Assembly: GCA_039105265.1 (NCBI GenBank) | Contig: JAPFFF010000004.1 | Location: 2,852,001 to 2,916,000, forward strand | Source of the DNA: Tritrichomonas musculus | Taxonomy: Eukaryota; Parabasalia; Tritrichomonadida; Tritrichomonadidae | Direction of reading: 5' to 3' | Length of the DNA stretch: 64,000 nucleotides | Shown here: piece after piece, positions 1 to 9,799 of the stretch | Layout of the letters: each line of letters begins with the position of its first letter | How positions within the stretch are numbered: position 1 is the first letter of the stretch | Translations under genes and position numbers: made by a program | The notes under the pieces: generated by a model | Seen by the model: only the letters and a program-made list of their open reading frames with translations | What the model was told of the DNA's origin: nothing | Databases searched by the model: none

Positions 1-523
1 ATTATATATGAATAAAAGTAATGTTTTTTAAATATTTGTTGCATATATGAAATATATAATAATTCACCTTATCAGCAGAAAAAACTTTTTCTTAACAGAA
101 CTCCTAACGATTAACAAAAAAAAAAAAATATTGATATATAACAAATTATATTTACATTTTTATTAAGAAAAAGGGCAATAATTATTTTTATATTTCAAAA
201 AAAAATCAATTGAGTAGAGAAGATTTTTTTCAAAAAGTAGATTGATTATTCAATTTTTTTAAGAATTTATTATAAAATTTATTCAATTTTCAAAAAAAAA
301 GAGTAATATCATCGGAATTCCATACCTATGTTTTTGAAATTTCAACATTCATGAGCCTCTCATTCAGCCACTTATTTTATTATTATTATTATTATTATAT
401 AATAAGCAAATATTAATAAAAATCATGAGTTTTTAATTAAAATTTTTATATAAATTGGATATAAGTTTTTTTTTTGTTGTTATTTTCATTTCATATAAGC
501 TGAATATGAAAATTTTCTCTATT
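1..523. other. AT-rich intergenic DNA
   Basis: No coding frame or RNA gene is visible. The stretch is A/T homopolymer-rich, with a short TTA microsatellite near 373-400. It lies downstream of the Tubby-like gene. Confidence 0.6.
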
Positions 524-1207
524 TTATTCTATATAAGATAAAGCCATTGAAAATGCTTGGAATAACGACATTGGATATAAGACGCTAAAATGAAATTCAT
601 CTTCATATACTTGATAAAAACTCATGCACAAGTTATTATCATATTTAATGATTCGATTGGCAATTCTTGAACCATTTTCATCTTCAATGATTTCTGTGGA
701 TCCATCTAATTTAATAAATTTTTGACTCGCATCAATAGATTCTAATGATTTTCCTTCATCAAGGAGAACAGATTCTCCAAGCTTTGGAATTAGAATTTCA
801 TCGTTAAATTGCTTGAGGCTTCCTACTCCTTTTGATTGAGATAATGATTCATGCCTTTTTAAATAAAGCATGATACGCTTTGAGTCATTAACTTGAGGAT
901 GCCATGAAAAGCTAGCAAAATCGTTTTTTTTATCTTGCTTAAAAAATCCCAAATTAAATTTTCCTTCTTTCGGAATTTGGTTTGAGTCCATTGAAATAGC
1001 ATATGATAATCGCATTTCTTGCTTTTTTTCTGCCGCCATTATTATATTTTCCATATCTTCTGTATATAAATAATATTTAATTTTTTTGGTAGGGCGATCT
1101 TTCCGCTTGCAAAATATCCCTTTAAACTGGTAATTGTTTGCCATTGGCTGATTCATCATATATCTCGAAATTTCTTCTCCATTAAAATATAAAATCTTAA
1201 ATGTCAT
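524..1207 (-). CDS. Tubby C-terminal-domain-like protein
   Basis: A 227-aa protein made up almost entirely of a divergent Tubby C-terminal domain. The best evidence is the end of the protein, where YPMSLFQAFSMALSYIE matches the closing helix of Tubby proteins (YPLSxLQAFAIALSSF). In the known family this hydrophobic helix runs through the beta-barrel. The N-terminal part has the alternating strands and a KYYLYTED segment expected of the barrel start. Tubby domains bind phosphoinositides and connect membranes to trafficking. No N-terminal regulatory region is present, so this is a domain-only member. The first ATG is at 1207; an upstream TTG at 1210 is in frame but is an unlikely start. The gene is head to head with EIPR1, 208 bp away. 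The family is recognised mainly from the C-terminus, so a different barrel-fold protein remains possible. Confidence 0.62.
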   Translation of the reverse strand: MTFKILYFNGEEISRYMMNQPMANNYQFKGIFCKRKDRPTKKIKYYLYTEDMENIIMAAEKKQEMRLSYAISMDSNQIPKEGKFNLGFFKQDKKNDFASFSWHPQVNDSKRIMLYLKRHESLSQSKGVGSLKQFNDEILIPKLGESVLLDEGKSLESIDASQKFIKLDGSTEIIEDENGSRIANRIIKYDNNLCMSFYQVYEDEFHFSVLYPMSLFQAFSMALSYIE

Positions 1208-1415
1208 CAAAAAAAAAATTTATAATAATATTTGATAAATGAGATTTAACATTGTTAAAAAAAATTTATGATCAATTTTGATATAAAATATAAAAAAATG
1301 TTATGAATGATATCTTTTTATGATGAGATACATATATTGTTGATAATTTATTTTTTGATAAAGTTTTCAAATTTTTAAATTCATAAATGTCCTAATTTTA
1401 AATTTAAAAATACTG
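1208..1415. promoter_or_regulatory. divergent intergenic promoter region
   Basis: This 208-bp AT-rich gap separates the start codons of two divergently oriented genes (Tubby-like and EIPR1), so it must hold both promoters. No trichomonad initiator could be identified with confidence. Confidence 0.4.
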
Positions 1416-2504
1416 ATGACAACGAATACCAAAAACGATGCAAAAGTCACTCCATATGCTGGTTTAAAAGCATCATGCAGGCATATTACTTCACGCGACT
1501 CATCTTCCGATAAAATTCAATTTGCTGTTGGGACAGCTATAGTAGGTAAATCAAATCAAATTCAGATCATTGAGTATGATGACATCCAGGAAAGTATACG
1601 ATGCATCCAAACATTGGATCATGATGACGAAGTTTGGTGGATAGAATGTCATCCAACAGAACTAAATTTATTATTCACTATTTCCGCTAATTCAAAATCT
1701 AATTCAAAAGCCACCACATTATTCAAAGTTCCACCTCAAGATTCTCTTGCTACAGCTCTTGGATCTACAGAGCACCAACAACTAGAAATTCTTTCAGTTT
1801 TTAAAACAGACGATCCAGTTTCAACCCGCGTTAAGTTTCTTCCGCCTGATTCAAAAAAGTGTTTGATATCATGTAAAACATCGTTGAATATATTTGATGT
1901 TGAAAATCCTGATAAATCAATTCATACAATTAATGAAGAAGAAGGTCTTCTTTCAGCTTCTGCAATTGATCCCATACATCCCGATGTTGTAGCAGGTTGC
2001 GTTGGTGGTAATATTAAATTATGGGATTTCAGATCTGGAGAAGTGACTTATCATATCGAAGATGCTCATGATACTACTGCACTTGACATTGCATTCAATG
2101 AAAGTAAACCTTTTTGGATGTGTACTGGCGGCAATGATGGCTTCCTTCGATGTTGGGATGTTAGAGCAAATAAGCCCAAGTGTGAATTTAGAGCAAGTAG
2201 TCATTGGGTTACAAGGACTGTTCCGTCAGTATCACATGATCAATTGATTTTAACTTCAGGTACAGATTCGAAAGTCAGAGTTTTCAATTCCAGCCAATTT
2301 GCATTTCAAAACGAAGGTCATCTTCCAGATGGCGAAATAATTAAGAGTATTAGGCATGATGACTCAGTTTATTGCGTTTCTTGGTCATTAAATAATCCTT
2401 GGGTATTTGCATCTGTAAGTTATAAAGGTCAAGTTAATGTTTGCCAGCTTCCTAGCCAAGTCGTTGACTCAATTTTAATGGGTGATGATTTGGTGTCTGA
2501 TTAA
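1416..2504 (+). CDS. EIPR1: EARP/GARP-interacting protein 1 (WD40 protein EIPR1/TSSC1)
   Basis: A 362-aa WD40 beta-propeller that lines up with EIPR1 along its whole length. It has an N-terminal QFAVGTAIVGKSNQIQIIEYDD block, a central NIKLWDFRSG repeat, a DAHDTTALDIAFN repeat, a GGNDGFLRCWDVR repeat, then SSHWVTR and SHDQLILTSGTDSKVRVFN. It closes with DSVYCVSWSLNNPWVFASVSY, the signature of the last blade. Length is close to the human protein (about 387 aa). EIPR1 binds the EARP and GARP tethering complexes and is needed for endosomal recycling and dense-core-vesicle cargo sorting. In a protist the likely role is endosome-to-membrane or Golgi recycling (inference). The start is the ATG at 1416. 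It is followed by a short A-rich 3' region. Confidence 0.93.
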   Translation: MTTNTKNDAKVTPYAGLKASCRHITSRDSSSDKIQFAVGTAIVGKSNQIQIIEYDDIQESIRCIQTLDHDDEVWWIECHPTELNLLFTISANSKSNSKATTLFKVPPQDSLATALGSTEHQQLEILSVFKTDDPVSTRVKFLPPDSKKCLISCKTSLNIFDVENPDKSIHTINEEEGLLSASAIDPIHPDVVAGCVGGNIKLWDFRSGEVTYHIEDAHDTTALDIAFNESKPFWMCTGGNDGFLRCWDVRANKPKCEFRASSHWVTRTVPSVSHDQLILTSGTDSKVRVFNSSQFAFQNEGHLPDGEIIKSIRHDDSVYCVSWSLNNPWVFASVSYKGQVNVCQLPSQVVDSILMGDDLVSD

Positions 2505-2756
2505 GAACTTATTATTATTTGTTCACCTGACGATTATATAATAAATTTTATTAGAAAAATATTATGTAATATTTGTATAATCTGTAATTTTTTTTTTCTT
2601 TTCTTAAAAAAAAAAAAAAGTTTAATTTGATTAATATCTTTAGTAGATCTATTAAATGTTATTGGCTCAACTCCGTTATAAAGTAATTGATATGTTATCA
2701 TTTAACTCTGTATTTTATTTTTTGGCCGGATTAACGAATCAAATCATGACATTACA

Positions 2757-3056
2757 CTAATAAACCATGAGTTTGCAATACAATATGTACAAGAAAATTA
2801 CGATACAAAAGGTTGAAAAAAAATTCTGAATATTTTTATTAAATCTAATTTTTTTATGCTTATAATCGATTTTTTGCTGAATTTCATCTATTTCTGTTCT
2901 TAATTGTTCAATCCTTTTTTTAAAATAGATATATTGAATTTCAATCATTTTTTTTTTGTTTTCTAAAAGTTCATTTTGTTGTTTTTCTAGTTGTTCTTTG
3001 GCTAATTTTTCATTTGATAATTTTTCTTGTTCGAGTTGTGTATTTGACTCAGTCAT
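2757..3056 (-). CDS. small tail-anchored coiled-coil protein
   Basis: A 99-aa protein with two parts. Residues 5-75 are a strongly charged E/K/Q heptad-like coiled coil. Residues 78-97 (FFSTFCIVIFLYILYC) form one hydrophobic segment right at the C-terminus. This layout is typical of tail-anchored membrane proteins with a cytoplasmic coiled coil, such as SNARE-like or tethering proteins. No SNARE zero-layer Arg or Gln could be placed with confidence, so no family is assigned. It is convergent with EIPR1 and lies in the same orientation as the RNase Z gene downstream. The ATG at 3056 is the only plausible start. The frame has sensible amphipathic composition, which argues for a real small gene, but no homologue is recognised. 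Confidence 0.55.
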   Translation of the reverse strand: MTESNTQLEQEKLSNEKLAKEQLEKQQNELLENKKKMIEIQYIYFKKRIEQLRTEIDEIQQKIDYKHKKIRFNKNIQNFFSTFCIVIFLYILYCKLMVY

Positions 3057-3298
3057 ATGAAATATAAAATTTTTTTGAGATAAAAACGTTTTGAAAAATG
3101 AAAAGAAATGTATTTTTTGCTTTAATTAATCTTACATACTGAATTAAAAATGTATCTGACTAATAAGAACTGTTTTGAATAAATTTACAACTAAAAATAA
3201 TCTTATGATAAGTAATTTGTGTATGTCATTTCGAAAATTGTATTTAAATTAAGCATTGATAAAAGATTTATAAATTATTTAAAAAAAATATGTTAGTT

Positions 3299-6200
3299 CT
3301 ATTTATGTATTCTAATAGTACTGCATTGCTTAAAAACATCTAATCCATTTTCAGATGTAACTTCAAGAAAATCAAATGCAAGCATAATATTGTCCGATTC
3401 TCTGTACTCTAAGTATTCTGGTTTATATCTTTGACTAAAATGAGTCAAGCATGTCATTCGAGCATTCATATAGATTGCAGTATCAATAGCTTCATCAATA
3501 TAACAATGGTTAAAAATTTGTCCAATTCTTTCTTTTAATATGCTATGAAAAGTTGCTTCATGGATGAGGAAGTCGCAATTTTGAAATGATTGAGCAAAAT
3601 GATCTTTTTTATATCCATGATCACCGCTAAAAGCAATTTCTTTGATATCATCAATTAAAAGAAGGCAACCTTTTGAAAAATTACAATGGCATACATCAAT
3701 TGATTGAATTGTCAAATGATCATTTATTTTGAATGTATCTGGTGTTGATTTATATTCCTTAAGATAATCTTTTTTACTGTCAAATTTAAACTTATCATAG
3801 TAAGATTCACTGTCATCATTATTTGAATTTTGTGCTAAAGTATCAGATTTGATTAAATTCGAAGATTCGCGATTATGATAAATTACATGAAAATCACCAT
3901 AATATCGGGATATAACTTGTATATCATTTATAAGCTTTTGTGGAGCAAAGAAATAAATTTGTTTATTTGTCAATTTTGATCGTTCATATAGAAGTGACGG
4001 AATTCCTAAAATATGATCTTGATGAAAGTGGGATATCCAGATGCATTCAATATTTTTTAAGATGAATTCTGTTAATTTTGGACCAAATTTCCGAATCAGT
4101 TGATCCAAAAAACCTTCTGATGGATCAAAAATAACGAATCCATATTTGGTATGAATTAAATAGCCAGAAAGATTGACAGTTTGTGAAACAAATTTAGTTC
4201 CTGAACCAAGAAAGGTAACAGCGTATCTTTTAAAATCTGGAAGTGATGGCTCAAACTCCGTTAATTTTGATAGAATGTTTAATTTGCTTAGATTAACAAG
4301 TTTTTCATTATTTTCATTGTTAGTATTATTTCCTTCATTATTATTACTACTATTTTCACTTATATTTTGTTTATTGTTATCACTTTCATTGGTATCGTTA
4401 TTTTCAGTGTTTATTAGATTTATGGTGTCAATGTCTATCTCTTCTCCTTGGCCTTTTATAGACATCTCTTTTGATATAAAATCGTATTCGGATTCTGCTG
4501 CAGTAAAGTTTATAAAACCAGGAGGCGGTTTTAATGTTTTTCCAAAAGAAAGAGGAGGTAGAATAGAGTTTGCTCTTCTTGAATAATATTGTTCTGATTT
4601 GTGATTAGAGATGATGCCACTTGGCATAAAACAAATATTTAAAATATCTTTTTTTGTATTCATCTCATCAGATTCATTAGCTGAAGTAAAAAATGATGTG
4701 TATTCTTTTTGGATTAATATTTCAGGTGTTGTAAGATGTAAAATTACGCTATATTCTTTTAGATTGGGAAGTTTCTTAAGATCATCAATAAAGCGACAAT
4801 CTACTACCAGAAAGCGTTGATTAATTGTTTTGAGTAAAATATCATAAGATATTGATTGAGATAAAGTGATAGACTCTACATGAATTAATCTGTTATCAAA
4901 ATTATCTGATATCTGTAATTTGCTAGGGTCTGGAATTTTTTTATTGCCAAAATAATCATAATCGAGCAAAATAACTTTGATTAGATCTTTGGGCCCAGTT
5001 ACAGAAGTGAAATTACTAAATTTATGATAATTTTGTAGGAAAAAGTGCGAAAGGCCACCAACTGAATCTGGAAATAAACTTGTTATAAATATATTTTGAG
5101 GTGAAGGATATGCATCGTTGTATTTAACCATTAAATATCTTTGGGCCATTTCTGGGACATTAAAATAAAATGAAAATGAATTGATTTTCAATATGAAAAA
5201 AGGCGATGAATCAAAAGTTCTTCCAATAACTGTTTCTATTTTAATTTCTTGATGTGGTGTTTTACTTGGGGTGATATTCAGTTTGCTTTTTATTGGTTTC
5301 GAAATTATAAATTTATTATTTGCAGGTGCATGTTCTACTTTTATATTATTAGAATTATTGTCGCAAATATTATAATGAAATAGTGTTTTATAAAAGCCAG
5401 AATCATCAAAATAGTTTCGTTGGACAAGTCGAAGTTCCCGAATATGAAGAACTGGGAGTTCTTTATTATTAAAATCTTTTATAAATGATTCCAAATTTAA
5501 AGCTGAGTTTTTTTGATTCAAATTTCGCTTGAGAAATGTTATATGAAATAACTGTGAGTCTTCATTGAAGTACCCAAAACCACTATCTTGCAATTTCGAT
5601 ATAAGCAAATAAATGAATTGTGACAAGCATTGAATAAAAGAATTCTTTTCAAGTTCAAAGAATAATGAGGTAAGATTTTGTGGGGAACCAAAGTAGCCAA
5701 CTTTTGTGTACTTGATAGTATTATCTTCAGGCCATGTAATTTGTTTTATTGTATCCAAAATAATCTTATTGACAATAGAAAGGTCATCATTATTTTCAAT
5801 AACAAAAAGAGCAATTGTAATATGACTAAGATTGATTTTTACTTGTTGTTGTATTCCCCATCTATTTGAAATATTTTGCATTGCATCGACCCAATCAGGA
5901 AAATTTGGCGCAATAGGTATTGTTATAAAGTGAGTGAAAGGAGTCTTTTGAACATAATATTCAAAATTCTTTAAAATCATTAATCTTTCCCATTCATTAC
6001 AAAATGTAAAAATATAGCGGTCCCCAATTTCTCTTGGTATTGATGAACATATTCTCAATGGGATCAAAGACCTTGAAAAAAAAATATTTTTTTTGAAAGA
6101 TAGTTCATTATTCTTTATTGAAATCAAAATATTTCTTTTGTTGATTGTTTTTAGTTGATATTGCAGTTGCTTCAATAATGAATTATGATCAATATTCGGA

Positions 6201-6394
6201 TAAGTAATAATTTGAAAAATAGAAATCGAAAATTTTTTTTTTGTATTTTGGTTAAAATAATTAAAATTATACTCTAGATTTACATATCCATAGCCTTTTT
6301 GATTATTCGATAATTGGTTACACATATCAATGAGTTGATCTTTTGCTCCGAAACAAGGCTCGCAATACCATCTAGTAAAAATAGGATTCATCAT
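3299..6394 (-). CDS. ELAC2: long-form tRNase Z with N-terminal 2H-phosphoesterase (AKAP7/ASCC1-like) domain
   Basis: A 1031-aa protein. The C-terminal half is a complete tRNase Z long form, the endonuclease that trims tRNA 3' trailers. A degenerate metallo-beta-lactamase half lies at about 390-560 (NIFITSLFPDSVGGLSHFFL), then an Asn/Glu-rich linker at 660-697. The active half follows at 722-1031, with HFHQDH at 789-794, H903, GD at 924-925, HEAT at 945-948 and HFSQRY at 985-990. All expected zinc and catalytic residues are present. Residues about 150-345 are not part of normal RNase Z. They carry the two H-x-T motifs of 2H phosphoesterases (HIT at 191-193 and 284-286) and the THFITIPI opening strand of the AKAP7/ASCC1 branch. 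ELAC2 orthologues are usually about 800-900 aa. The start is an ATG-ATG pair at 6394. The gene is head to head with the VPS39-like gene. Confidence 0.93.
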   Translation of the reverse strand: MMNPIFTRWYCEPCFGAKDQLIDMCNQLSNNQKGYGYVNLEYNFNYFNQNTKKKFSISIFQIITYPNIDHNSLLKQLQYQLKTINKRNILISIKNNELSFKKNIFFSRSLIPLRICSSIPREIGDRYIFTFCNEWERLMILKNFEYYVQKTPFTHFITIPIAPNFPDWVDAMQNISNRWGIQQQVKINLSHITIALFVIENNDDLSIVNKIILDTIKQITWPEDNTIKYTKVGYFGSPQNLTSLFFELEKNSFIQCLSQFIYLLISKLQDSGFGYFNEDSQLFHITFLKRNLNQKNSALNLESFIKDFNNKELPVLHIRELRLVQRNYFDDSGFYKTLFHYNICDNNSNNIKVEHAPANNKFIISKPIKSKLNITPSKTPHQEIKIETVIGRTFDSSPFFILKINSFSFYFNVPEMAQRYLMVKYNDAYPSPQNIFITSLFPDSVGGLSHFFLQNYHKFSNFTSVTGPKDLIKVILLDYDYFGNKKIPDPSKLQISDNFDNRLIHVESITLSQSISYDILLKTINQRFLVVDCRFIDDLKKLPNLKEYSVILHLTTPEILIQKEYTSFFTSANESDEMNTKKDILNICFMPSGIISNHKSEQYYSRRANSILPPLSFGKTLKPPPGFINFTAAESEYDFISKEMSIKGQGEEIDIDTINLINTENNDTNESDNNKQNISENSSNNNEGNNTNNENNEKLVNLSKLNILSKLTEFEPSLPDFKRYAVTFLGSGTKFVSQTVNLSGYLIHTKYGFVIFDPSEGFLDQLIRKFGPKLTEFILKNIECIWISHFHQDHILGIPSLLYERSKLTNKQIYFFAPQKLINDIQVISRYYGDFHVIYHNRESSNLIKSDTLAQNSNNDDSESYYDKFKFDSKKDYLKEYKSTPDTFKINDHLTIQSIDVCHCNFSKGCLLLIDDIKEIAFSGDHGYKKDHFAQSFQNCDFLIHEATFHSILKERIGQIFNHCYIDEAIDTAIYMNARMTCLTHFSQRYKPEYLEYRESDNIMLAFDFLEVTSENGLDVFKQCSTIRIHK

Positions 6395-6545
6395 ATGATG
6401 GGATATCCAATATATAAATTTGTATATAGAAAAAACGATAATTTATTAAAGAAAAAACAAAATTGAATTCATGATCGATGATTCATTTCAAATTATAGAA
6501 ACATAACGATCATTTGCCATTGAAAAAGAAAAAAGCTTAAAAAAC
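6395..6545. promoter_or_regulatory. divergent intergenic promoter region
   Basis: A 151-bp gap between the start codons of RNase Z (-) and the VPS39-like gene (+). It contains TCATTTGCCATTG at about 6510, loosely similar to the Trichomonas initiator element (TCA-start, pyrimidine-rich). The match is suggestive only. Confidence 0.35.
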
Positions 6546-9437
6546 ATGGAGTTGACCCCGCATACAATCCAGCAACCAGAGGGAATCGACATCTCATTAA
6601 TTAAAGGCTGTTGCTATTTCAAAAATACAATTTATCTTGCTTATCCAGCAGGTTTCTTCTTCCCTTTGATTTATAATAGTGATTCAAGTGGTGCACCATA
6701 CGAACCTCCGCAAGAAAAATATCAACTCTTCCAAGTTTCTAAGGAAGAAAAAGAAAGAGAAAGAAAAGAAAAATTAGAAAGAGAGAGAAAAGGAAAAAAG
6801 AAAGAAAAAGGAGAAGATGATGAAGAAGTTCTTGGCTACGAAATTAGAAATATGTTTTCAATTCAAACTCCACACCTCATGATTTTGCATTACTACAAAA
6901 CAATCCAAACAGAAAAGGGTGCTGAAGAGAGACCATCTCGCGTTGTTGTTATCAGCCCAAGTATGGAGCAAGAGGACATGAATGATAAAGCATCTTTTTT
7001 ATCCGAGGAATGTTCTTTAGTAGCAACTTCATTTGTTGAAGAAAGAAGGGAAGAGCAAGATTCGGAATCAAGAGTAATTTACCCATATCTTGTTGTCGCA
7101 AATGGAAGAAAGTTTATGGCATACCAATGTAACGGTGATGAAAAGAATCAAGCTGCGTCAGATTTCTTCCATAAGAAAATGGACAAAGAATACGATACAG
7201 GATCTGAAATTCAAGCTATTGGTATTTCTAAAAATGCTGTCTGCTTTTATGCAAATAATAAATATCGAACTTACTGGTTTGAAAATAAAGATATTGCTGA
7301 AGTTTCACAAGGCTTCGTTACTGCTCCATTTGTTCTTCCATTAACTGATAATAACTTTATCATTGGTAATCCTAAAGCTATGATTATTTCTGATAAACTT
7401 GGTGAAAAGCCATCATCATTACCATACAACAAAGGATATGAAAACATTATTCCAGATGACCGTCCGCATGATTTTATGCTTTATCAAGGTCGTCTATACC
7501 AGTACTTCGAGCAAGCTTTATTAGTTGGTATAGTCGAGCCGAAAATGCCTACAAATGCTCCTTCGCCATTCAAATTAGTAAATGTACCTAAAATTAAATA
7601 TGGTTGCCAGCGATACGACAACGCAGATCTCTTCTTTATCACAGATGATGAAATGCTCACTTTAGGAGGAGTAAGTTATGGTTCTCGTCTTGCATCAAAA
7701 GCACTTGACTGTGGTATTGACGTTGCTTTGACATGTGTTCAACGTATTGTCGATCCAGCTGACCAAATGGACGTTGTTGTTGATATGTTCAAAGATCTTT
7801 GGGTTCGTGATCCAGACCCTCCTGCCCAGCAAAACTTAATGGATCAAATCCAAAAAGAAGTTGCTGGCGAAGAGCGCAAAGTGGAAGACAGGATTAAAGA
7901 AAAATATAAAAATGCAAAACTTTATGCCATCAAACTTGTTTCAAATGTTTTATGGCGTGACGATGTTCGCGAAATTCTTTCTTTATTCCCTGTCATCATG
8001 TTATCCATTCCACTTGAAAAAAGAAAGCGTCTTGATGGTTGCCAGCCATTGGAAAATCCAAGTCAAGAAATCTTATCAGAACTTGGTAAATTCCTTCTCT
8101 TTACAAGCGAAAATTACAAAATTTCAAATGATGGTGCCCTTTCAAGCCAACTTTCAGTTCTTGATACATCTCTCTTTGAATTTTATGCTATGTTTCACAA
8201 GACACGTGAATTAGATTCATTTATGCGCGAACCAAACTCAATTGATCTTCAATTAGTAGGAAAGTTCTTCCAGCAAAACAAGAAGCCAATGCGTCTATAT
8301 CCAGCATTAGCTATTTACAATACTCGTACTGATAAGCCACAGGAAGCATTGTCAATCTGGAAAACTCTTGATGCTCGCGATCCTACTCATACCAATAAAT
8401 GGGCTTATGAAGCTTCTTATACACTCAGAGAAATAGCAAATAATAAAATTGTTGGAAAGCATCTTGCTTGGGTCAAAGATAGAGATGTATCAGCTGCTGT
8501 TAATGCTTTTCTTTATCCTAAAGCAGACGTTGAATTTGCTGAAGATTGGATTAAAAATAATTGTGAAAATTATCTTGCCAAATTCTATGATTATTTAACA
8601 ACACAGACTGATACACCTCCTAAACAGACTTTGATTGAATCAGCAATTGATAAATTCTGTAAGTTATTAGATGAAATGTCAAAGCCAAAATCATTTGATG
8701 TACATAAGTTAACTTACAATGAAGCAGCTCTTCAATATGAAGGTACTCCACCACGTGAAACCATCGATTTATATGCCAACGAATTAGCCAACAAGATTGC
8801 ACGTATTATCCGAAGCATTCCAAATCCAAAAGATTATAAAGAATGTTTTGATAAAAATATTTCGGTAATTAAGGATACAATCAAAAGCTCTGGTAATCAG
8901 CATCGTTGGTTGTTGTTCGAATTTTACCAAATTAGTGAAAATTACGAAATGGCAATGAATGATATTTTTGTTGGCAGACCAGATTTCAAAGAGCTTGAAG
9001 AATTCTGCCGAAATTCACCACATCCTGATGTAGCATTTGATTTTGCATTTAACAGAATGAGACAAGATGGAAAAGATATTCTTGCCAATAATGCTGATTT
9101 CTTGATCAGAAACATCGAATGGGTTAATATGGTAAACATGTTGGATTGGATTCCAGATGAAACATCTCTTAATCAAGTTGACAATATCATTCAAGTTGCT
9201 TCAAACTTTTTGATACAAAAAGAGAGATTCTTGGAATTAAAGAACCATATTGCTAAATCAATGAAGAAAGAAGCTGATTATAAACTTGTTCAGGCCAGAC
9301 TTAGGAATGTTGAAATTCAGCATCAAACTGTTTGTAATGCTTGCCACAGGCCTGTTGGAAATGGTTGGGTTGCTGTAGCACCAGATAATCGTGTTTATCA
9401 TATTTCATGCAAGCCAAAATTACCACCAAGGAAATAA
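6546..9437 (+). CDS. VPS39/TGFBRAP1 (Vps3)-family HOPS/CORVET tethering subunit
   Basis: A 963-aa protein with the CNH-propeller plus helical-repeat plan of the Vps39/Vps3 family. These subunits link Rab GTPases to the HOPS or CORVET complexes for fusion at endosomes, lysosomes and vacuoles. The N-terminal ~400 residues are beta-rich and CNH-like, interrupted by a highly charged E/K/R insert near residues 66-95. From about 430 the protein is alpha-helical; the LYPALAIYNTRTDKPQEALSIW helix pair is typical of the Vps39 domain-1 region. The C-terminus has the family's small zinc-knuckle: C930-x2-C933, then H952 and C955, after a helix resembling Vps39 domain 2. Length is close to human VPS39 (about 875-886 aa) and TGFBRAP1 (860 aa). 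VPS39 and Vps3 cannot be told apart by eye. The stop codon overlaps a TAAA, a known Trichomonas polyadenylation-type signal. Confidence 0.85.
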   Translation: MELTPHTIQQPEGIDISLIKGCCYFKNTIYLAYPAGFFFPLIYNSDSSGAPYEPPQEKYQLFQVSKEEKERERKEKLERERKGKKKEKGEDDEEVLGYEIRNMFSIQTPHLMILHYYKTIQTEKGAEERPSRVVVISPSMEQEDMNDKASFLSEECSLVATSFVEERREEQDSESRVIYPYLVVANGRKFMAYQCNGDEKNQAASDFFHKKMDKEYDTGSEIQAIGISKNAVCFYANNKYRTYWFENKDIAEVSQGFVTAPFVLPLTDNNFIIGNPKAMIISDKLGEKPSSLPYNKGYENIIPDDRPHDFMLYQGRLYQYFEQALLVGIVEPKMPTNAPSPFKLVNVPKIKYGCQRYDNADLFFITDDEMLTLGGVSYGSRLASKALDCGIDVALTCVQRIVDPADQMDVVVDMFKDLWVRDPDPPAQQNLMDQIQKEVAGEERKVEDRIKEKYKNAKLYAIKLVSNVLWRDDVREILSLFPVIMLSIPLEKRKRLDGCQPLENPSQEILSELGKFLLFTSENYKISNDGALSSQLSVLDTSLFEFYAMFHKTRELDSFMREPNSIDLQLVGKFFQQNKKPMRLYPALAIYNTRTDKPQEALSIWKTLDARDPTHTNKWAYEASYTLREIANNKIVGKHLAWVKDRDVSAAVNAFLYPKADVEFAEDWIKNNCENYLAKFYDYLTTQTDTPPKQTLIESAIDKFCKLLDEMSKPKSFDVHKLTYNEAALQYEGTPPRETIDLYANELANKIARIIRSIPNPKDYKECFDKNISVIKDTIKSSGNQHRWLLFEFYQISENYEMAMNDIFVGRPDFKELEEFCRNSPHPDVAFDFAFNRMRQDGKDILANNADFLIRNIEWVNMVNMLDWIPDETSLNQVDNIIQVASNFLIQKERFLELKNHIAKSMKKEADYKLVQARLRNVEIQHQTVCNACHRPVGNGWVAVAPDNRVYHISCKPKLPPRK

Positions 9438-9799
9438 ATTTTTTGTCAAATTTATATATGTTTAGATATTTTATTATTATTTTTTTTCTTCTTCTTCTAT
9501 TAATTATTAATTATGATATGATGATTTTGTTATTTGATATTAGCATAATAATCTTGTATTTATTCTTATGCTTTATGATAAATATTGTTATAGAAATGAT
9601 TGAAACAGATAATGTTTAAAACTAAATAAAGCCAATTTATGTATTTAGCAAGCTTGATGAAACTGAATTTTGGTATACGTTTTAATATTTTTATCCTGAA
9701 AAAACTCTACTTTTGCTTAAATTCTTAAACGTTCACTTTTTCAATTAAAATTTTATAATTCTGATTAAAATTTAACGTATTCAACGACCGTTTAGAAAA
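9438..9799. other. AT-rich intergenic DNA
   Basis: About 360 bp between two co-oriented genes, T-rich and without a convincing reading frame. It must hold the 3' end of the VPS39-like gene and the promoter of the next gene. Nothing else is seen. Confidence 0.5.
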
